NCBI RefSeq assembly: GCF_009928415.1
Contig: NZ_JAABNN010000002.1
Location: forward strand, 62,001 to 126,000
Length of the DNA stretch: 64,000 nucleotides
Origin: Bacillus sp. USDA818B3_A
GTDB taxonomy: Bacteria; Bacillota; Bacilli; Bacillales; Cytobacillaceae
Direction: 5' to 3'
The notes under the pieces were generated by a model. That model had not been told where the DNA came from. It saw only the letters and a program-made list of their open reading frames with translations, and ran no database searches. The position numbers and the translations under genes were made by a program. This document shows, one piece after another, positions 6,347 to 15,691 of the stretch. How positions within the stretch are numbered: position 1 is the first letter of the stretch; every line of letters begins with the position of its first letter.

Positions 6347-7213
6347 TTACATAAATTCAGCAACTAATTTATCAAAGTGTGCTTGATCAAGGTTTAATTC
6401 AGCCTTTGTTAATGGTTCTTCTGAGTACCCTGCAATTAATTCTTGGTAAGAAGGACGCTGTGTATCTTGATAAATGAGACCGGTAACTAAACCGTTATGC
6501 TTCATCAATGTCTGCATCGCTTGTTCACGATTAGAAGGGTCATATCCTTCAATTGTACTTAGTTTTGTTAGATTTTCCTTAAACCAGTCATAAGTGTTGA
6601 CTTTGTTATAAGTTACACATGGACTGAAAACGTTGATTAAGGAGAAACCTTTATGTTTAATTCCAGCTTCAATGAGTGCTGTAAGATCTTTTAGATCTGT
6701 AGAGAAACTTTGAGCGACAAATGAAGCTCCAACAGTTAATGCCATTTCCATTGGAGAAATCGCTTGTTCAATGGATCCCATCGGTGTAGATTTAGTTTTA
6801 AAACCTACTGCCGAACGTGGAGACGTTTGTCCCTTTGTTAATCCATAAATTTGGTTATCCATTACAATATAAGTAATGTCAAGGTTACGACGAATCGCAT
6901 GAACGGTATGTCCCATACCAATCGCATATCCATCACCGTCACCACCAGAAGCGATAACTGTTAGATCACGGTTAGCCATTTTTACACCTTGAGCAATTGG
7001 AAGCGAACGTCCATGTATTCCATGGAAACCATAGGCATTAATATAACCAGAGATACGTCCAGAACAGCCGATCCCTGAAATAACGGCTAAGTTTTCTGGT
7101 TCTAAACCACAATTTGCTGCTGCACGCTGCATTGCTGCCTGTACGGAGAAGTCGCCACAACCAGGGCACCAGTTCGGTTTAACATCATTTCTAAAGTCTT
7201 TAAAAGTGGCCAC
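6347..7213 (-). CDS. korB: 2-oxoacid:ferredoxin oxidoreductase, beta subunit
   Basis: With KorA this enzyme oxidatively decarboxylates a 2-oxoacid, probably 2-oxoglutarate, to acyl-CoA while reducing ferredoxin. The 288-residue product has the beta-subunit motif WCPGCGDFSVQ (residue 15), the thiamine pyrophosphate/Mg motif GDGDGYAIGMGH near residue 92 and VMDNQIYGLTKGQTSP. GTG at 7213 is used, directly abutting the korA stop, with AAGGAG 7-8 nt upstream inside korA. No separate ferredoxin (delta) gene is present. The pair is a two-gene operon. B. subtilis has tdh-kbl in this chromosomal slot. Substrate preference is inferred from family naming and cannot be fixed from sequence. Confidence 0.92.
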   Translation of the reverse strand: MATFKDFRNDVKPNWCPGCGDFSVQAAMQRAAANCGLEPENLAVISGIGCSGRISGYINAYGFHGIHGRSLPIAQGVKMANRDLTVIASGGDGDGYAIGMGHTVHAIRRNLDITYIVMDNQIYGLTKGQTSPRSAVGFKTKSTPMGSIEQAISPMEMALTVGASFVAQSFSTDLKDLTALIEAGIKHKGFSLINVFSPCVTYNKVNTYDWFKENLTKLSTIEGYDPSNREQAMQTLMKHNGLVTGLIYQDTQRPSYQELIAGYSEEPLTKAELNLDQAHFDKLVAEFM

Positions 7214-8947
7214 TTAGAACAACTCCTTACATTTTGAATGAACTTCGTGAGGTAGGAATGGATTACCATCATATTTAACATACTTTGTGATTTTCTCAGC
7301 ATGACCAATATTCATTTTCATAATGTTTGCTAACTGTCCTGTCGCATTGTTTTCAACCACGATGACTTTTTTCGCAGCCTGAACTAATGGAAGAACTTCG
7401 TCAGATGGGAATGGATGAATTAGACGAATTTGGGCATGATTTACTTTCAAACCATCCTTCTCTAAACGACCCATCGCCTCTTCAATTGCACCGCGGGTAG
7501 AGTTGAATCCTACAATTAATAAATCTGGATTTTCATGTGGTGCATTTTTATAAACCGGTGTATTAAAGCGAATGTTTTCCACTTTACGGAACCGTTTATC
7601 CATTTGCGCAATCCGGTTTGTTGATGATTCTGATGGCTTACCAGTTTCAGCATGTTCAACACCAGTAACGTGGTGGATTCCGTTTTTCATACCAGGAATC
7701 GAACGAGGTGATACTCCATCTTCAGTTACTTCATAACGCTTGAAATAGCCTTTATTTTCAATTTCCGGAAGCTCTTGTGCCACTAGCTTCCCACGTCTAA
7801 TTTCCACTTTAGAAACATCCAAAGGTTCAACAGTTTGTTTACCTAGTGATAATTGAAGGTCAGATAGCACAATAACTGGACATTGATACTCTTCCGCAAG
7901 GTTAAAAGCTTCTGCCGTGTCATAGAAAGCTTCTTGAACTGTACTTGGCGCTAAAACGATTTTAGGAATTTCTCCATGTGTTCCGTAAATCATTGCCATT
8001 AAGTCAGATTGTTCCTGCTTTGTTGGTAATCCTGTAGAAGGACCTCCACGTTGTGTATCAACGATAACTAGCGGAGTTTCTGTAATACCTGCTAGTCCAA
8101 TTGCTTCCATCTTCAATGATAATCCAGGGCCGGATGATGCGGTTAGCGCGCGGATACCGCCGTAGCTTGCACCAATAGTCATTGTAGCAGCTGCGATTTC
8201 ATCTTCCGTTTGAATTACTGTTCCGCCTACTGCAGGTAATTTCTTAATTAAATATTCCATAATATCAGAAGCAGGTGTAATAGGATATGCTGCCATGAAA
8301 CGACATCCGCCAGCCATAGCACCTAATGCAATTGCATCATTTCCAATCATATACATACGGTGTTTGCCGTCTGCTTTTTCAAGTACCATTGTCGGTACTG
8401 CATCCATTTTCTCTTTCATATAATCGAAGCCTGCTTTTATCGCATCCATGTTTTTAGCTACGACTTTATCACCTTTTTTACCGAAAATCTCTCGAACTAC
8501 TACTTCAAAAACTTGAATATCCAAATCTAGAACAGCAGAGGTAGCTCCGATGGCAACCATGTTCTTCATTAAGGAAGTCCCGAGTTCCGTAGCAATTTCA
8601 GTGAATGGAACCGCATACAAGGAGGCTTCAGTGTCTTCTGGTTTTTTTGGATTGAATTTTGCATCAGCTAGAATGACTCCATTGCTGTGCAGCTCTTGGT
8701 AGTTAACGTCAATAGTTTCTTGGTCGAATGCTACAAGGATATCAAGGTCATCAGAAATAGAGCGAACCTCAGTTGTACTTACTCTGATTTTATTATTTGT
8801 ATGACCGCCTTTAATACGTGATGAAAAGTGACGATAACCATACAAGTAATATCCTAGGCGATTCAGTGCGATAGCAAAGATTTCCCCAGTACTTTCAATA
8901 CCTTCCCCTTGTTGTCCGCCAACTTTCCACGAAAGTTGATTGATCAT
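7214..8947 (-). CDS. korA: 2-oxoacid:ferredoxin oxidoreductase, fused gamma-alpha subunit
   Basis: The 577-residue protein carries an N-terminal gamma domain (residues 1 to about 190, opening SWKVGGQQGEGIESTGEIFA with RHFSSRIKGGHTNN) fused to the alpha domain (MAGCRFMAAYPITPASDIME near residue 205 onward, then EDEIAAATMTIGASYGGIRA and TASSGPGLSLK). Alpha binds the pyrimidine ring of thiamine pyrophosphate and gamma contacts CoA. The fusion is normal for KorA of Bacillus and actinobacteria. ATG follows GGGGTG by about 8 nt. An extended -10 promoter lies about 55 bp upstream and a possible cre site further up. Confidence 0.93.
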   Translation of the reverse strand: MINQLSWKVGGQQGEGIESTGEIFAIALNRLGYYLYGYRHFSSRIKGGHTNNKIRVSTTEVRSISDDLDILVAFDQETIDVNYQELHSNGVILADAKFNPKKPEDTEASLYAVPFTEIATELGTSLMKNMVAIGATSAVLDLDIQVFEVVVREIFGKKGDKVVAKNMDAIKAGFDYMKEKMDAVPTMVLEKADGKHRMYMIGNDAIALGAMAGGCRFMAAYPITPASDIMEYLIKKLPAVGGTVIQTEDEIAAATMTIGASYGGIRALTASSGPGLSLKMEAIGLAGITETPLVIVDTQRGGPSTGLPTKQEQSDLMAMIYGTHGEIPKIVLAPSTVQEAFYDTAEAFNLAEEYQCPVIVLSDLQLSLGKQTVEPLDVSKVEIRRGKLVAQELPEIENKGYFKRYEVTEDGVSPRSIPGMKNGIHHVTGVEHAETGKPSESSTNRIAQMDKRFRKVENIRFNTPVYKNAPHENPDLLIVGFNSTRGAIEEAMGRLEKDGLKVNHAQIRLIHPFPSDEVLPLVQAAKKVIVVENNATGQLANIMKMNIGHAEKITKYVKYDGNPFLPHEVHSKCKELF

Positions 8948-8999
8948 TCCCTTACACCCCTTTGGATATGTAAAAATAAGTATAGTCTAACTAATTTTT

Positions 9000-9008
9000 A
9001 TTATAGCA
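9000..9008 (-). promoter_or_regulatory. Candidate extended -10 promoter of korAB
   Basis: The minus strand reads TGCTATAAT, a perfect -10 with a TGn extension, about 53 bp before the korA start. The -35 region is poor, as expected for extended -10 promoters. Confidence 0.5.
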
Positions 9009-9084
9009 CAATTCCAAGTAATTCACTAGAAATTAGCCTATGAAAACGCAATAAAGACTAAATAATCAGAATTGAGAATATGTA

Positions 9085-9098
9085 CTAAACGCTTACAA
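9085..9098 (-). promoter_or_regulatory. Possible cre (CcpA) site upstream of korAB
   Basis: The minus strand reads TGTAAGCGTTTAGT. It fits WTGNAANCGNWNNCW except for G in place of the conserved C near the end. It lies about 80 bp upstream of the -10 element, within the 469-bp spacer 8948-9416 that is otherwise AT-rich and shows no gene. Confidence 0.3.
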
Positions 9099-9334
9099 TT
9101 CTAGACCTATGTACTGGAAATTGCAACCCTTTGGCTCGAATTATTGTCTAAAATATGAATATTTTTTTATTATTACAAAATTACTATAAAACATTTAGGA
9201 AAATTCAGTTAAATTATAGATTTTATATGCACTCTAATAACTTATTCTTATTTTTTTATTATTCAATTTTGATATTTGTTATATAGCAGAATAGCATTAT
9301 ATAAATATTTTATAACACATTTTTCATTCCAAAA

Positions 9335-9370
9335 ATATAAAAACCTGCTTGGAATAAACCCTAAGCAGGT
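9335..9370 (-). terminator. spoVS terminator
   Basis: ACCTGCTT (9343-9350) pairs with AAGCAGGT (9363-9370); on the minus strand TTTTTATATTTTT follows. It is 46 bp past the spoVS stop. Confidence 0.82.
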
Positions 9371-9416
9371 AAGTTTGTGCTATTCTTTGACGTTTATAAA
9401 CCTTTCACTTTCTCTT

Positions 9417-9677
9417 TCATCTGGGCTCAACAATAAGCTTGATCGCTGTGCGTTCTTCCCCGTCAATTAGAATATCAGTAAACGCAGGGACACAGATCAA
9501 ATCAACTCCGCTAGGTGCTACAAATCCTCTTGCAATCGCTACTGCCTTTACGGCTTGATTCAATGCACCCGCGCCAATTGCCTGTATTTCTGCTGCACCT
9601 CTTTCACGCAGAACTCCGGCAAGTGCACCAGCTACAGAATTAGGATTAGATTTTGCTGAAACTTTTAATATTTCCAT
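9417..9677 (-). CDS. spoVS: Stage V sporulation protein SpoVS
   Basis: SpoVS is an 86-residue Alba-fold-like sporulation protein needed for stage V development and spore coat and cortex maturation in B. subtilis. The sequence EILKVSAKSNPNSVAGALAG and GGxxALNQAVKAVAIARGF-type core (here GAGALNQAVKAVAIARGF) are almost invariant in the family. The start is the ATG at 9677 preceded by AAGGGGGAGC, giving the exact family length; upstream in-frame codons are not conserved. A sigma-H-like promoter at 9758-9787 lies about 80 bp upstream. It forms its own transcription unit. Confidence 0.98.
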   Translation of the reverse strand: MEILKVSAKSNPNSVAGALAGVLRERGAAEIQAIGAGALNQAVKAVAIARGFVAPSGVDLICVPAFTDILIDGEERTAIKLIVEPR

Positions 9678-9757
9678 TCCTAGCTCCCCCTTAGAAAAAT
9701 CCCGATCCCGCATGATCATTTCATGAACCAATCAGGTTATAACATTCCACTGCTACT

Positions 9758-9787
9758 ATATTCAGAGGTGAAAAGACATATTCCGGC
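9758..9787 (-). promoter_or_regulatory. Candidate sigma-H promoter of spoVS
   Basis: On the minus strand GCCGGAATA, a 12-bp spacer and TCTGAATAT fit the sigma-H pattern RnAGGAwWW-N11-12-RnnGAATww with one mismatch in each half. B. subtilis spoVS is known to depend on sigma-H. Confidence 0.55.
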
Positions 9788-9873
9788 TTGGACGAAAAAA
9801 GCCAGTATATTCGCACAAAAAAAACAATTTTTAATGGGACATTCTTTAAAATGTTGGTTATTTCAGATTAGAC

Positions 9874-9903
9874 GATAAAAAAACTTCCCAGCTAGGGAAG
9901 TTT
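9874..9903 (-). terminator. ymdB terminator
   Basis: AAACTTCCC (9881-9889) pairs with GGGAAGTTT (9895-9903) around AGCTA; the minus strand continues with a T run. It abuts the ymdB stop. Confidence 0.87.
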
Positions 9904-9905
9904 TC

Positions 9906-10703
9906 TTAACTATAAAACGGATGATCGTCATTGATTAGGATTGGAACTATTTTTTTCGTAACCCCGGTTTTCCTGTCTAATTCTATATAAACCGCACTGA
10001 GCTGATTTCTTCCACTGGTCGGCACTTCAAATCTTACTGGAAGGCTGGTAAGGAATCTTTTTAATACTGCCTCTCGGTCCACGCCTAGAATACCGTCGTA
10101 AGGGCCTGTCATGCCTACGTCAGATAGATAGCCAGTTCCGCCAGGCAACACTCGGTTGTCGGCTGTTTGAACATGTGTATGAGTCCCGACAACAGCGGAT
10201 ACCCTTCCATCTAAATACCAGCCCATTGCCTGTTTCTCACTTGTCACTTCCGCATGAAAGTCCACAAAAATAAATGGCGTTCTTTCCCTCGCTATTTTGA
10301 CGAGTTCATCCGCCTTTCGAAAAGGACAATCCAATGGGGCCATAAACGTGCGGCCTTGAAGATTAATAACGGCGATCTCGAGTTCATTTACTTTAAAAAA
10401 TGCCAAGCCCTTCCCGGGTGTTCCTCCGGGGAAATTCGCGGGTCTTACCATGTTTTTAGCTGAATCAATAAACCCAAAAATCTCCCGGTTATCCCATGCA
10501 TGGTTGCCAAGCGTAATTGCCTGAGCACCCTGGCTCAAAAACTCCCGGTAGATTTTTTCTGTAATCCCTTTACCACCTGCGGCATTTTCACCATTTATAA
10601 TCGTAAAATGTGGTCGATATTTCTCTTTTAATTTGGGCAAATATTCTTTGACCATCTCTCGGCCTGGTGAGCCTACAACATCACCAATAAAAAGTAGATT
10701 CAT
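9906..10703 (-). CDS. ymdB: YmdB, metallophosphoesterase / 2',3'-cyclic phosphodiesterase
   Basis: YmdB is a dinuclear metal phosphodiesterase that cleaves 2',3'- and 3',5'-cyclic nucleotides in vitro and controls late adaptive behaviour such as biofilm and nanotube formation in B. subtilis. The 265-residue product shows GDVVGSPGR at the N terminus (metal-binding Asp), INGENAAGGKGIT, TLGNHAWDN, FVDFHAEVTSEKQA and VVGTHTHVQTAD, which together supply the metal-binding Asp, Asn and His residues. The start is the ATG at 10703 after AAAGGG; six upstream in-frame codons precede that site. It follows rny, with a terminator between. Confidence 0.95.
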   Translation of the reverse strand: MNLLFIGDVVGSPGREMVKEYLPKLKEKYRPHFTIINGENAAGGKGITEKIYREFLSQGAQAITLGNHAWDNREIFGFIDSAKNMVRPANFPGGTPGKGLAFFKVNELEIAVINLQGRTFMAPLDCPFRKADELVKIARERTPFIFVDFHAEVTSEKQAMGWYLDGRVSAVVGTHTHVQTADNRVLPGGTGYLSDVGMTGPYDGILGVDREAVLKRFLTSLPVRFEVPTSGRNQLSAVYIELDRKTGVTKKIVPILINDDHPFYS

Positions 10704-10784
10704 TTTATTCCCTTTCATCATGCAAAATAGGTATTTGTTTAAATTGTATCACATCTGGGACTTGTTTAATCCCAGGTTAGCTGG

Positions 10785-10820
10785 CAAAAAAATAAAGCAG
10801 TGCATGCGCACCGCTTTATT
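10785..10820 (-). terminator. rny terminator
   Basis: A 13-bp stem with one mismatch (10791-10803 with 10808-10820) overlaps the rny stop codon and is followed on the minus strand by TTTTTTTG. Confidence 0.85.
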
Positions 10821-12375
10821 TTGCATATTCAACAGCCCGTGTTTCACGGATGACTGTCACTTTAATATGTCCAGGATAATCAAGTTCCTCTTCGATTCGT
10901 TTACGTATATCACGTGCTAATCGATGGGCAGCAAGATCATCAATTGCATCTGGCCTTACAATAATACGAACTTCTCTACCTGCTTGTATAGCAAATGATT
11001 TTTCGACGCCCTCATAGGACTCTGAAATCTCCTCAAGCTTTTCAAGCCGGCGGATATAGTTTTCAAGCGTTTCACTGCGCGCTCCAGGTCTAGCGGCGGA
11101 TAGGGCATCTGCTGCTGCAACAAGGACGGCAATGGTAGACGTTGGCTCTGTATCCCCATGGTGAGAAGCAATACTATTGATTACAACTGGGTGTTCCTTG
11201 TATTTGGTTGCAAGTTCTACCCCGATTTCCACATGGCTTCCTTCTACCTCATGGTCAATTGCCTTACCGATGTCATGAAGCAGTCCTGCACGGCGGGCAA
11301 GTGTTTCATCCTGGCCAAGTTCAGCGGCCAATAAGCCTGAAAGCTGTGCCACTTCCATCGAATGCTTAAGAACATTCTGGCCATAACTGGTACGGAATTT
11401 CAAGCGGCCAAGAATTTTGATTAGATCCGGGTGTAATCCGTGGACCCCCACTTCAAAGGTTGTCTGCTCTCCGACTTCACGGATATACTCATCCACTTCA
11501 CGGCGAGATTTTTCAACCATTTCTTCAATCCTTGCTGGATGAATCCGTCCGTCTTGTACTAGCTTTTCTAATGCTAAACGAGCCGTTTCTCTCCGGATAG
11601 GATCGAAGCCTGATAGAATGACAGCTTCAGGAGTGTCATCAATAATCAAATCAATTCCTGTTAATGTTTCAAGTGTACGAATGTTTCTTCCTTCACGACC
11701 GATAATACGGCCTTTCATTTCGTCATTTGGCAGGTTGACGACAGAGACAGTCGTTTCCGCAACATGGTCAGCAGCGCAACGCTGGATAGCTAAGGAAAGA
11801 ATTTCCTTCGCTTTCTTGTCGGCTTCCTCTTTCGCGCGGTTTTCACTTTCTTTAATCATTATCGCTGTATCATGGGTAAGCTCTTGCTCCATTTTGTCGA
11901 CAATGATTGCTTTTGCTTCCTCGCGTGTTAAGCTCGAAATTCGTTCGAGTTCAGTTTGTTGTTTTCGTACCAACTCGTCCACTTTGCTTTCCATCTCTTC
12001 AATATGCTGTTGTCTTTGGTTTAGAGAATCATCCTTCTTTTCTAAAAGATTTTCACGCTTGTTTAACGTTTCCTCTTTTCGATCTAAATTCTCTTCTCTT
12101 TGCAGTAAACGGTTTTCTTGTTTTTGCATTTCATTTCTTCGTTCACGAACCTCACGTTCAGCTTCAGTTCGAAGCTTGTGAATTTCATCCTTTGCTTCAA
12201 GCAAAGCTTCTTTTTTCATTGAATCCGCATCACGTTTGGCATCTTCAAGAATCTGCTCTGCAGCATTCTTTGCACCTGCTACTTTTGCATCAGCAATGGA
12301 TTTATGAACAAAATAGCCAACAACGGCACCGACGATAAGGCCAAGCAAAATGGAGATGATCGTAATTATATCCAA
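10816..12375 (-). CDS. rny: Ribonuclease Y
   Basis: RNase Y is the membrane-anchored endoribonuclease that initiates mRNA decay in Firmicutes. The 519-residue product has an N-terminal membrane helix ([19 protein letters not shown]), a long charged coiled coil (residues about 30-200, rich in E, R and K), a KH domain containing [15 protein letters not shown] near residue 225, and an HD domain with [12 protein letters not shown] near residue 365 and SHVEIG. TTG at 12375 follows AGAGGAGGTG and gives the family length. A strong sigma-A promoter lies at 12513-12541. RicA, encoded in this window, belongs to the complex that modulates RNase Y specificity. Confidence 0.97.
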   Translation of the reverse strand: MDIITIISILLGLIVGAVVGYFVHKSIADAKVAGAKNAAEQILEDAKRDADSMKKEALLEAKDEIHKLRTEAEREVRERRNEMQKQENRLLQREENLDRKEETLNKRENLLEKKDDSLNQRQQHIEEMESKVDELVRKQQTELERISSLTREEAKAIIVDKMEQELTHDTAIMIKESENRAKEEADKKAKEILSLAIQRCAADHVAETTVSVVNLPNDEMKGRIIGREGRNIRTLETLTGIDLIIDDTPEAVILSGFDPIRRETARLALEKLVQDGRIHPARIEEMVEKSRREVDEYIREVGEQTTFEVGVHGLHPDLIKILGRLKFRTSYGQNVLKHSMEVAQLSGLLAAELGQDETLARRAGLLHDIGKAIDHEVEGSHVEIGVELATKYKEHPVVINSIASHHGDTEPTSTIAVLVAAADALSAARPGARSETLENYIRRLEKLEEISESYEGVEKSFAIQAGREVRIIVRPDAIDDLAAHRLARDIRKRIEEELDYPGHIKVTVIRETRAVEYAK

Positions 12376-12512
12376 TCGTTACACCTCCTCTTGCTATGAA
12401 CTTTTGTTCTTTTTTTTAAGTGTCGGCATGTACATTGTTTAGACTCAATATACAGCAAGCACCAAGGCTTTTCGCAATGTAATATTTCCAAAAATGTAAA
12501 ATATACATGTTA

Positions 12513-12541
12513 ATTGTAAAGCGGTGAATATTTATTGTCAA
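12513..12541 (-). promoter_or_regulatory. Sigma-A promoter of rny
   Basis: TTGACA (12541-12536), 17-bp spacer, TACAAT (12518-12513) on the minus strand. The 5' untranslated region is about 130 nt. The rest of the 323-bp spacer 12376-12698 shows only this and the recA terminator. Confidence 0.72.
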
Positions 12542-12654
12542 GGCTTTGTCCGATTAGCTTTTTCAAATATTTAGAATTTCCTAATATAAAATAAATAGTT
12601 CACTATGTTTGGTGTGAATTTTTATTGATTTCTATGAATATTTATTCGTTTTTT

Positions 12655-12688
12655 ACTAAAAAAGCAAAACCTTGTTACAGGCTTTGCT
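12655..12688 (-). terminator. recA terminator
   Basis: AGCAAA-A-CCT pairs with AGG-C-TTTGCT around TGTTAC (12663-12688, one internal mismatch) and is followed on the minus strand by TTTTTTAG. Confidence 0.82.
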
Positions 12689-12698
12689 CTATTATGAA

Positions 12699-13739
12699 TT
12701 AATCTAATAAATCGATCTGTTCTTCGTCCTCTGTTTCCGTTACTACTTTATCACCATCTAAACCGTAATGGTCACGGATTTTTTGGTGGATTTCTTGACG
12801 AAGATCAGGATTCTCTTTTAGGAATAATTTTGCATTCTCACGGCCTTGGCCTAGTCTTTCATCGTTATAAGAATACCATGAGCCGCTTTTTTGAACGATA
12901 TCTAGTTCAGAGCCTAAATCGATGATTTCGCCCTCTTTAGAGATACCTTCTCCATACATTATATCGACTTCAGCCGTACGGAATGGCGGAGCTACTTTGT
13001 TCTTTACGACTTTAATTCTTGTCTTGTTACCAACCATGTCAGTGCCTTGTTTTAAGGTTTCAGCACGGCGTACTTCAAGACGAATAGTGGAATAGAACTT
13101 TAATGCACGGCCACCAGGAGTTGTCTCAGGGTTCCCGAACATAACTCCAACTTTTTCACGAATCTGGTTAATGAAGACTGCGATTGTTTTGGATTTATTG
13201 ATGGCACCTGATAGTTTACGAAGGGCTTGTGACATTAAGCGGGCTTGTAAACCTACGTGAGCGTCACCCATCTCACCTTCGATTTCTGCTTTCGGTACTA
13301 GGGCTGCAACAGAGTCGATAACAATAATATCGACTGCACCGCTTCGTACTAGAGCTTCAGCGATTTCAAGGGCTTGTTCACCAGTGTCAGGCTGTGATAA
13401 TAGTAATTCATCAATGTTTACGCCAAGTTTTTGTGCATATGTTGGATCAAGTGCGTGCTCGGCATCGATAAACGCTGCTTGTCCGCCTTTTGCTTGTACT
13501 TCTGCGATCGCATGAAGGGCAACGGTTGTTTTACCAGATGATTCCGGTCCGTAGATCTCGATAATACGTCCTCTTGGGTATCCACCTACTCCAAGTGCCG
13601 CATCAAGTGCTAAGGAGCCGCTCGGAGCAGTTGATATTCTTGTTTCGGTTTGTTCTCCCATCTTCATGATGGAGCCTTTACCGAATTGTTTTTCTATTTG
13701 CTTTAACGCCATTTCTAAGGCGGCCTTACGGTCACTCAC
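12699..13739 (-). CDS. recA: Recombinase RecA
   Basis: RecA forms the ATP-dependent strand-exchange filament for recombination and triggers LexA self-cleavage. The 346-residue product has Walker [10 protein letters not shown] near residue 65, Walker [22 protein letters not shown], the L1/L2 region ([32 protein letters not shown]) and an acidic C terminus ([13 protein letters not shown]) that normally restrains DNA access. GTG at 13739 follows GAGGAGG. It has its own promoter with a LexA box upstream and its own terminator. In B. subtilis pbpX lies between recA and rny; it is absent here. Confidence 0.99.
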   Translation of the reverse strand: MSDRKAALEMALKQIEKQFGKGSIMKMGEQTETRISTAPSGSLALDAALGVGGYPRGRIIEIYGPESSGKTTVALHAIAEVQAKGGQAAFIDAEHALDPTYAQKLGVNIDELLLSQPDTGEQALEIAEALVRSGAVDIIVIDSVAALVPKAEIEGEMGDAHVGLQARLMSQALRKLSGAINKSKTIAVFINQIREKVGVMFGNPETTPGGRALKFYSTIRLEVRRAETLKQGTDMVGNKTRIKVVKNKVAPPFRTAEVDIMYGEGISKEGEIIDLGSELDIVQKSGSWYSYNDERLGQGRENAKLFLKENPDLRQEIHQKIRDHYGLDGDKVVTETEDEEQIDLLD

Positions 13740-13808
13740 AAATAGTTCCTCCTCTATATAAAAAAATTAATAATTGCGTGTAAGTCTATGAATTTAAATC
13801 CTATAATT

Positions 13809-13837
13809 ACTATACCTTCTTTTATTCTATTTGTCGA
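13809..13837 (-). promoter_or_regulatory. Sigma-A promoter of recA
   Basis: TCGACA (13837-13832), 17-bp spacer, TATAGT (13814-13809) on the minus strand, about 70 bp before the GTG start. Confidence 0.65.
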
Positions 13838-13846
13838 GTAAAAAGG

Positions 13847-13860
13847 CGAACATTTATTCG
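13847..13860. promoter_or_regulatory. LexA (SOS) box upstream of recA
   Basis: CGAACATTTATTCG matches the Bacillus LexA consensus CGAAC-N4-GTTCG with one mismatch. It sits 9 bp upstream of the recA -35, so recA is very likely LexA-regulated. Confidence 0.75.
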
Positions 13861-14035
13861 ACGAATATATTAACAATTTCTACTAGGAAAACAACTATAT
13901 TCACCCTATTTTTGTCTTTCTACTCGTAAAAACAAGTACATAATTTTATATTCCCTTTATATCTGAAAACTCAAACTTCTATCACTTTAGTATAAAGAAG
14001 ATTTAGATTAGCTTTTGCAAACCGTCGTTAATAAT

Positions 14036-14305
14036 CCTATGGGACAATACTCTCTTGTGCTTGAGGTGAAGTGTCCATTAGAACTGCTCTATCCCTTTAT
14101 ACTCAACGGCAAGTGTCCATTAGAACTGCCCTATTAGTCAATATCCTTCTATACTCAACATCAAGTGTCCATTAGAACTGCCCTATTAGACAACATCCTT
14201 CTATACTCAACATCAAGTGTCCATTAGAACTCCCCTATTAGACAACATCCTTTTATACTCATGGTCAAGTGTCCAATAGAAGTACCACTATTAGACAGAA
14301 ATTCA
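14036..14305. repeat. 52-bp tandem repeat array, about five copies, between recA and cinA
   Basis: GTGTCCATTAGAAC recurs with starts at 14071, 14113, 14165, 14217 and a diverged copy (GTGTCCAATAGAAG) at 14269, giving periods of 42, 52, 52 and 52 bp; a degraded copy precedes 14071. Each unit contains TGTCCATTAG and CTATTAGACA, which can pair imperfectly (8-9 of 10). A reverse-oriented end copy (CTGTCTAATAGGG) lies at 14322-14334. The whole recA-cinA spacer is 659 bp and holds no gene. Confidence 0.85.
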
Positions 14306-14379
14306 AAACACACTATAAAACTGTCTAATAGGGTCGTCGTTCTGTAAAAATCGAACATAACGTAAACTACTGCACCAAC

Positions 14380-14417
14380 AAAAAAAAATCACAGAACACT
14401 ATTCAGCATTCTGTGAT
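14380..14417 (-). terminator. cinA terminator
   Basis: ATCACAGAA (14388-14396) pairs with TTCTGTGAT (14409-14417); eight or more T follow on the minus strand. The right arm overlaps the end of cinA. Confidence 0.88.
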
Positions 14418-15655
14418 CCTTTCAAATTCCGCAAAGCAAAATAACATCCATATTTCACCGCACGGTTGCGGATGGCTTCCCTTGTTCCGCCGAGATTAAG
14501 CTTTTCAACCACCGTTGGCCTTCCCTTCATAGCCACACCAATATATACAGTACCTACCGGCTTACCTTCTAACTCATCCGGACCAGCAACACCAGTGAAA
14601 CTAACACCAACATCAGCACCCATCAATGCAGCCGAATTTTCTGCAAGCTCTAACGCACACTGTTCACTCACAGCCCCGTCACTCTCAAGAGTTTCCTGTT
14701 TCACTTGCAAAATCTTATTCTTCACTTCATTCGAATAACATACGACTCCGCCCTTAAACACAGAACTTGCACCAGCTACAGAAGTTAACTCCTTCTGGAA
14801 CATGCCCCCTGTCAAACTCTCTGCAGCAGTAATCGTTAGTTTGCTCTCTTTCAAAACTTTCGTTAACTCGGCTAACAGTGACGTATGATCATACCCATAA
14901 ATATACTGACCCACCCGCTGTCTGATCGAGCGTTCTACATCATCCAGCATGGATTGAGCGGTACCCTCATTAACATGTTTAGCTGTCAGTCGCAGCGTTA
15001 CCTCCCCATCACCGGCAAGCGGGGCAATCGTTGGATTGCTTTGGGCATCAATCAGATCAATAATCTCCGTTTCCAGCGCCGCTTCCCCAATGCCAAAAAA
15101 GCGCAGCACCCGGGAAACAATTTTTTCATTGGAGGCATCTTTAGAAGCGAGTGCCTGGCACCCATAATCACGAAACATCGGTTCCATTTCCTTAGGAGGA
15201 CCTGGTAGGAGCATATAGGTGCTTCCTTTTGTTTCAAGCATCATTCCAGGGGCCATCCCGTGATCATTTGGCAGGATGTGTGACCCTTCTAATACCAATG
15301 CCTGTTTCCGATTATTTTCCGTCATTACCCGATTAGTTCGTGTAAAATACGCCTCAATCGAATCCAATGCCGTTTGGTCAATCACAAGATTTTTTCCAAG
15401 GTGACGGGCAATGGTCTCTTTAGTTAAATCATCCTTGGTCGGACCAAGGCCACCTGTAAAAATAATCACGTTAGCCCGCATTTCTGCCGTTTTAATAGCA
15501 GAAAGGAGCCTGTCAGGATTGTCCCCTACAACCGTATGAAAATAAACGTTAATTCCTAAATCGGCTAATTGTTGTGAAATAAACCGAGCATTGGTATTCA
15601 CAATTTGCCCTAGTAACAACTCAGAACCAACCGCAATAATCTCAGCATTTTTCAT
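14399..15655 (-). CDS. cinA: Competence-damage inducible protein CinA (nicotinamide mononucleotide deamidase family)
   Basis: CinA has an N-terminal molybdopterin-binding-like domain (residues 1 to about 170: [50 protein letters not shown]) and a C-terminal CinA domain ([46 protein letters not shown]) that in characterised members deamidates NMN. The 418-residue length is that of B. subtilis CinA. The start is the ATG at 15655 after AAGGGGTG. It lies in the conserved pgsA-cinA-recA order; the transformation link gives the name, although its biochemical role is pyridine nucleotide salvage. Confidence 0.96.
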   Translation of the reverse strand: MKNAEIIAVGSELLLGQIVNTNARFISQQLADLGINVYFHTVVGDNPDRLLSAIKTAEMRANVIIFTGGLGPTKDDLTKETIARHLGKNLVIDQTALDSIEAYFTRTNRVMTENNRKQALVLEGSHILPNDHGMAPGMMLETKGSTYMLLPGPPKEMEPMFRDYGCQALASKDASNEKIVSRVLRFFGIGEAALETEIIDLIDAQSNPTIAPLAGDGEVTLRLTAKHVNEGTAQSMLDDVERSIRQRVGQYIYGYDHTSLLAELTKVLKESKLTITAAESLTGGMFQKELTSVAGASSVFKGGVVCYSNEVKNKILQVKQETLESDGAVSEQCALELAENSAALMGADVGVSFTGVAGPDELEGKPVGTVYIGVAMKGRPTVVEKLNLGGTREAIRNRAVKYGCYFALRNLKGSQNAE

Positions 15656-15691
15656 GTCCCAGTCACCCCTTATCAATAACTTACAGCCTAT

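Noticed and set aside
11618-12338. Two long plus-strand ORFs opposite rny
   Set aside because: Serine/arginine/phenylalanine-rich mirror images of the rny coiled coil, without ribosome binding sites; rny is certain.
14036-14305. CRISPR array
   Set aside because: Units are contiguous 52-bp tandem repeats; the material between matching cores is itself repeated, not unique spacers, and no cas genes are present.
14350-14366. Second LexA-like site (CGAACATAACGTAA)
   Set aside because: The right half does not match GTTCG and it lies downstream of cinA in a terminator region.
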